Source of the DNA: Pseudomonadota bacterium
GTDB taxonomy: Bacteria > Pseudomonadota > Gammaproteobacteria > Burkholderiales > Casimicrobiaceae
Reading direction: 5' to 3'
Length of the DNA: 47,112 nucleotides
Assembly: GCA_018241785.1 (NCBI GenBank)
Contig: JAFEDF010000049.1
Span: forward strand, 1-47,112
The notes under the pieces were generated by a model that made no database searches, was not told the DNA's origin, and worked only from the letters and a program-made list of their open reading frames with translations. The translations under genes and the position numbers were made by a program. This document shows, piece by piece, positions 43,857 through 47,112 of this stretch (position 1 is the stretch's first letter; the number at the start of each line of letters is the position of its first letter).

Positions 43857-44753
43857 ATGTCGAAGCACATGCTGAAGCTCTGCGTTCCGCTGCTCGTCGC
43901 GGTGGCAGTCGCCGGATGCGGCGCCGGAGTACCGACGATCAGGGTCGGGTCGAAGAATTTCACCGAGTCGTTCCTGATGGCCGAGATGTATTCGCTCCTC
44001 CTCGAGAACGCGGGTTTCAAGGTCGAGCGCAAATTCAACCTTGGCGGCACTCCGGTGGCGCAGGCGGCGCTCGTCAAGGGCGAGATCGACCTCTACCCCG
44101 AATACACGAGCACGGGACTCCTCACGGTGCTGAAGGAGAAGCCGCTCACCGACCCCAAGGCGATCGTCGACGCGGTGCGTGCCGGCTATCGCGAGCGCTT
44201 CAACCTCGCCTGGCTCGACCCGGCGCCGTTCAACGATACGCAGGCCCTCGCCACCACGAAGGCGGTTGCCGACAGGTACGGGCTCGGCACTTTTTCGGAT
44301 CTCGCCGCCAAGGCGGGAGAGCTGCGGCTCGGCGGTCCGCCCGAGTTCGCCGAGCGCGCCGACGGCATCAAGGGCCTGCAGAAGGCGTACGGCGGCTTCG
44401 AGTTCAAGGAGTTCAGGCAGCTTGGCACCGGCAATCTGCGCTACGACGCGCTCGAGCACGGCGACGTCGACGTGGTCGTGGCGTTCGGCACCGACGGGCA
44501 GATCAACGGCCTCGGTCTCGTGCTGCTGCGCGACGACAGGCACTTCTATCCCGTCTACCAGGCGGCGCCGGTGGTGCGCGAGGACGTGCTGAAGAAGTAT
44601 CCGGCAATCGCGACGGCGCTCGACAAGCTCGCGCCGCTGTTGACGAACGGCGTCATGGCCGGACTCAACTGGCAGGTCGACGGGCCCGACAAGAAGGCGT
44701 ACGCGGCCGTCGCAGAGACCTTCCTGCGCGAGAAGGGCCTGCTGAAGAAGTAG
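43857..44753 (+). CDS. Osmoprotectant-type ABC transporter substrate-binding lipoprotein
   Basis: A 298-residue binding protein of the OpuAC/OsmF (YehZ) family. Lipobox VAVAGC with lipid-modified Cys21. The family start VGSKNFTESFLMAEMYSLLLENAG and GGTPVAQAALVKGEIDLYPEYTSTGL are clear. Related receptors bind glycine betaine, choline, carnitine or related compounds through an aromatic cage; the ligand here is not established. It starts 13 nt after the first permease gene, with an AAGGAAG ribosome site. Confidence 0.92.
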   Translation: MSKHMLKLCVPLLVAVAVAGCGAGVPTIRVGSKNFTESFLMAEMYSLLLENAGFKVERKFNLGGTPVAQAALVKGEIDLYPEYTSTGLLTVLKEKPLTDPKAIVDAVRAGYRERFNLAWLDPAPFNDTQALATTKAVADRYGLGTFSDLAAKAGELRLGGPPEFAERADGIKGLQKAYGGFEFKEFRQLGTGNLRYDALEHGDVDVVVAFGTDGQINGLGLVLLRDDRHFYPVYQAAPVVREDVLKKYPAIATALDKLAPLLTNGVMAGLNWQVDGPDKKAYAAVAETFLREKGLLKK

Positions 44754-44763
44754 TCGCGGCGCG

Positions 44764-45750
44764 ATGGCAGCGATCGACATCGAGCGCGTCGCAAAGCGCT
44801 TCGCCGGCAGCGTGCGTCCCGCGCTCGACGATTGCTCGCTGTCGGTTCCGGCCGGCGAACTCACCGTGCTGCTCGGACCGTCGGGATGCGGCAAGACGAC
44901 GCTGCTGAGGCTCGTCAATCGCCTCCTCGAGCCCGACTCCGGCCGCATTCTCGTCGACGGTACCGACGTGCACACGCTGCCCGCGCCGATCCTTCGCCGC
45001 GGGATCGGCTACGCGATCCAGCAGGTCGGCCTCTTCCCGCACCTGAGCGTCGGTGCGAACATCGCCACCGTCCCGCTGCTCCTCGGCTGGGAGAAGGGCC
45101 GCATCGATGCACGCGTCGGCGAGCTCCTCGAGCTCGTCGGCCTCGCGCAAGCCTGCCGCCGGCGCTACCCGCGCGAGCTCTCGGGCGGCGAGCAGCAGCG
45201 CGTCGGAATCGCACGCGCGCTTGCCGCCGATCCGGCGATCCTCCTGATGGACGAGCCGTTCGGGGCCGTCGATCCGCTGCTGCGCGCGCGCCTGCAGGAC
45301 GAGCTTCTGGCGATCCAGCGCAAGCTTCGCAAGACCATCATCTTCGTGACCCACGACGTCGACGAGGCGCTGAGGCTCGCCGACCGCATCGCGTTGATGC
45401 GCGCGGGGTGCATCGTTCAGCACGACGCGCCGCTTTCCATGCTGACGGCTCCGCGCGATGAATTCGTGCGCAGCTTCCTCGCCGCCGACGACGTCCTGCG
45501 CCGGCTCGGCGTCACGTCGGCAGCCGAGGCAGTGGTTGCGCAGCAGCGGTGGGAATCGGCCTCGCTGCAGGCCGCGATCGTGCCTTCAGCGATCGACGGC
45601 GCGCCGGTCGTACGGGACAGCGACAGCCTGCGCAGCGCACTCGCGGCGCTGATCGAGAGCCGCGCCCCCGCGCTCACCGTTGTCGATGCCGACGGGCGCC
45701 GGCTGGGCTCGGTCGGCTTCGACGACATTCGCCGCGCCGTGCGAAGCTGA
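44764..45750 (+). CDS. Osmoprotectant-type ABC transporter ATPase (OpuCA/YehX-like)
   Basis: A 328-residue ATPase. Walker A GPSGCGKT (38-45), Q loop QQVGLFPHLSV, signature LSGGEQQRVGIARAL (about 139-153), Walker B ILLMDEPFGAVDP (about 160-172), H loop VTHDVDEAL. The C-terminal 90 residues look like a degenerate single CBS module (APVVRDSDSLRSALAALIESRAPALTVVDADGRRLGSVGFDDI), where OpuA/OpuC ATPases usually have two. This raises the question of whether ionic-strength or nucleotide control is kept. The stop overlaps the next start by one base. Confidence 0.93.
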   Translation: MAAIDIERVAKRFAGSVRPALDDCSLSVPAGELTVLLGPSGCGKTTLLRLVNRLLEPDSGRILVDGTDVHTLPAPILRRGIGYAIQQVGLFPHLSVGANIATVPLLLGWEKGRIDARVGELLELVGLAQACRRRYPRELSGGEQQRVGIARALAADPAILLMDEPFGAVDPLLRARLQDELLAIQRKLRKTIIFVTHDVDEALRLADRIALMRAGCIVQHDAPLSMLTAPRDEFVRSFLAADDVLRRLGVTSAAEAVVAQQRWESASLQAAIVPSAIDGAPVVRDSDSLRSALAALIESRAPALTVVDADGRRLGSVGFDDIRRAVRS

Positions 45751-46376
45751 TGCGCTACCTCGTCGAGCATTCCGGCGCAGTGCTTGCGCTGCTCGTGCAG
45801 CAGGCGTGGCTGACGGCTGCGGCGCTCGTCATCGCGTCGGCGATCGCGTTGCCGCTGGGGCTCCTCGCGGCGCGCAAGGCAGCCATTCGCGGACCGTTGC
45901 TGGCGCTCCTCGATGTCCTCTACACGATTCCGAGCCTCGCCCTTTTCGTCCTGCTGATCCCGCTGCTGGGGCTCGGCTTCACGCCCGCGCTCGTCGCGCT
46001 CGTCGTCTACGCGCAGATCGTCCTCGTGCGCAACGTCATCGTCGGATTGCGGGGCATCGATCCCGCGGTGCTCGAAGCCGCCCGCGGGATGGGGATGACC
46101 GGTGCGCAGCGCTTCCGGCGCGTCGAACTTCCGTTGGCGGCGCCGGTGATCCTCGCCGGGATGCGCGTCGCGATCCTCGTCACCATCGGCACCAGCACGC
46201 TCGCCGCGTTCATCAATGCCGGCGGGCTCGGCATGCTGCTGTTCATGGGTGTGTCGCAAGGCCATACCGACGAGATCGTCGCTGGTGCCGTGGCGGTCTC
46301 GGCGCTCGCGCTCACGGCGAACGTGCTCATGCAGAGGCTGGAGGCGCGGATCGCGAGCGCGGTGCGAGGGGACTGA
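45750..46376 (+). CDS. Osmoprotectant-type ABC transporter permease, second copy
   Basis: A 208-residue inner-membrane permease similar in layout to the one at 43205: LYTIPSLALFVLLIPLLGLGFTPALVAL, coupling motif AARGMGMTGAQRFRRVELPLAAPVILAGMRVA, and TSTLAAFINAGGLGMLLFMG. The two permeases probably form a heterodimer. Its start overlaps the ATPase stop (TGATG). Confidence 0.93.
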   Translation: MRYLVEHSGAVLALLVQQAWLTAAALVIASAIALPLGLLAARKAAIRGPLLALLDVLYTIPSLALFVLLIPLLGLGFTPALVALVVYAQIVLVRNVIVGLRGIDPAVLEAARGMGMTGAQRFRRVELPLAAPVILAGMRVAILVTIGTSTLAAFINAGGLGMLLFMGVSQGHTDEIVAGAVAVSALALTANVLMQRLEARIASAVRGD

Positions 46377-46565
46377 TCTGCCCGCACCGCCCGGCGAGCC
46401 GAGGGCGAAGCCCGGCAGCCTCATCGGCGAGGTCGCCGCGCTCCGCGGCTGAGGTGGCGTTGACCGCCTGCTGATTGCGCAGCACCCCGTTGCGGTCGCG
46501 GCTGCGCGCAACAGCCGAGTGCGTGGCAAGATGACGGCGCATTGCATTGCCGGCAGGGGTCGACC

Positions 46566-47112
46566 ATGCACCGTGCTTCAGTCCGCGCCATCGCCGTACG
46601 CCTGATCGAAGCGCACGACCGGGCCTCGACGATCGCGCCGATTGCCGCCACGACACCCGGATTCGACGTCGACGCCGCGTACGACGTGCTGCACGAGATC
46701 GAGCGGTATCGCGTGGCGCAGGGGTGGCGGCCGGTTGGCCGCAAGATCGGGTTCACGAATCGTACGATCTGGCCACGCTACGGCGTGGACCGGCCGATGG
46801 CTGCGCATGTCTGGTCACACACCGTGCAGTACGCCGGGGCAGCGCGTGCAACACAGTCGCTTGCGCGCTTCGTGCAGCCGCGGATCGAGCCGGAGGTGGT
46901 GTTCAAGCTGGCGGCACCGATTGCCGCGGGCGCCGGCGCTCTTGCCGTACTCGAGGCGACCGAGTGGATCGCCGCAGGCTTCGAGATCGTGCAGAGCTAC
47001 TTTCCCGACTGGAGATTCACCGCCGCCGACTGCACCGCGGCGTTCGGGCTGCACGCTGCGCTCGTCGTCGGCGAGCCATGCGCGATCGATGCGGCGAACC
47101 GCAACCGGATCG
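46566..47112 (+). CDS. 2-keto-4-pentenoate hydratase / fumarylacetoacetase-fold protein (partial, runs off the window)
   Basis: An open frame from ATG 46566 to the window end encodes 182 residues with no stop. The start MHRASVRAIAVRLIEAHD, then ERYRVAQGWRPVGRKIGFTN and FVQPRIEPEVVFKLAAPI, match the MhpD/TesE-type hydratase pattern (GxKIGxT; EPE metal ligands). These enzymes hydrate 2-hydroxypenta-2,4-dienoate-type products of aromatic meta-cleavage. An AGGGG ribosome site precedes the ATG. The 189-nt gap upstream holds no gene that I can support. The missing C-terminal third prevents a firm subfamily call. Confidence 0.8.
   Translation, partial: MHRASVRAIAVRLIEAHDRASTIAPIAATTPGFDVDAAYDVLHEIERYRVAQGWRPVGRKIGFTNRTIWPRYGVDRPMAAHVWSHTVQYAGAARATQSLARFVQPRIEPEVVFKLAAPIAAGAGALAVLEATEWIAAGFEIVQSYFPDWRFTAADCTAAFGLHAALVVGEPCAIDAANRNRI

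Noticed and set aside
46377..46565. Small gene in the gap before the hydratase gene
   Set aside because: Short frames here lack ribosome sites and recognisable sequence; the gap is treated as non-coding.

Overview
The window is a GC-rich bacterial chromosome segment, most likely from a betaproteobacterium. The main evidence is the block tpiA - secG - tRNA-Leu(GAG) - nuoABCDEFGHIJKLMN, an order typical of that class. A complete lipid A aminoarabinose (Ara4N) gene set and betaproteobacterial-style Nuo proteins fit the same view. No phage, transposase, CRISPR array or rRNA was seen. Genus cannot be assigned from the sequence alone.

Layout. (1) 1-84: a palindromic element cut by the window edge. 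(2) 231-3016, minus strand: PIN-PhoH ATPase, a small exported or anchored protein of unknown function, and a CPBP-family membrane protease. (3) 3186-11075, minus strand: an Ara4N lipid A modification operon (arnT, arnE/F-like, arnB, arnC, arnA split into separate formyltransferase and decarboxylase genes, arnD), followed by a Bcp-type peroxiredoxin. A REP-like hairpin sits between the two arnA halves. (4) 11184-13202: convergent cysS and PduO-type cobalamin adenosyltransferase, separated by a second copy of the REP-like element. (5) 13314-15775: acyl-CoA synthetase and a crotonase-fold protein, overlapping by 4 nt. (6) 15959-20729: a branched-chain-amino-acid-type ABC transporter (two ATPases, binding protein, two permeases) with a good sigma70 promoter. 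(7) 20855-36922: tpiA, secG, tRNA-Leu and all 14 complex I genes, with a sigma70 promoter whose -35 box overlaps the livM stop codon. A class I aminotransferase is translationally coupled to nuoN. (8) 38138-39247, minus strand: a REC/HD-GYP response regulator. (9) 39515-43159: a periplasmic iron-uptake-like operon (FtrA/P19, an OprB-like outer-membrane barrel, an FtrB-like cupredoxin, an FtrD-like membrane polyferredoxin) without the expected FTR1 permease. (10) 43205-46376: an osmoprotectant-type (OpuC/Yeh) ABC transporter. (11) 46566-end: a truncated 2-keto-4-pentenoate hydratase family gene.

How the genes work together. The arn genes build and flip Ara4N for lipid A; UDP-glucose dehydrogenase must be encoded elsewhere. 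The nuo block makes a 14-subunit NADH:quinone oxidoreductase and shares its upstream promoter with glycolytic tpiA, secG and a tRNA. The two ABC systems import organic or amino acids and quaternary-ammonium-type osmolytes, as far as family membership shows. The most unusual items are the permease-less Ftr-like operon with an outer-membrane barrel in second position, and the palindromic element that has entered the 3' ends of several genes.
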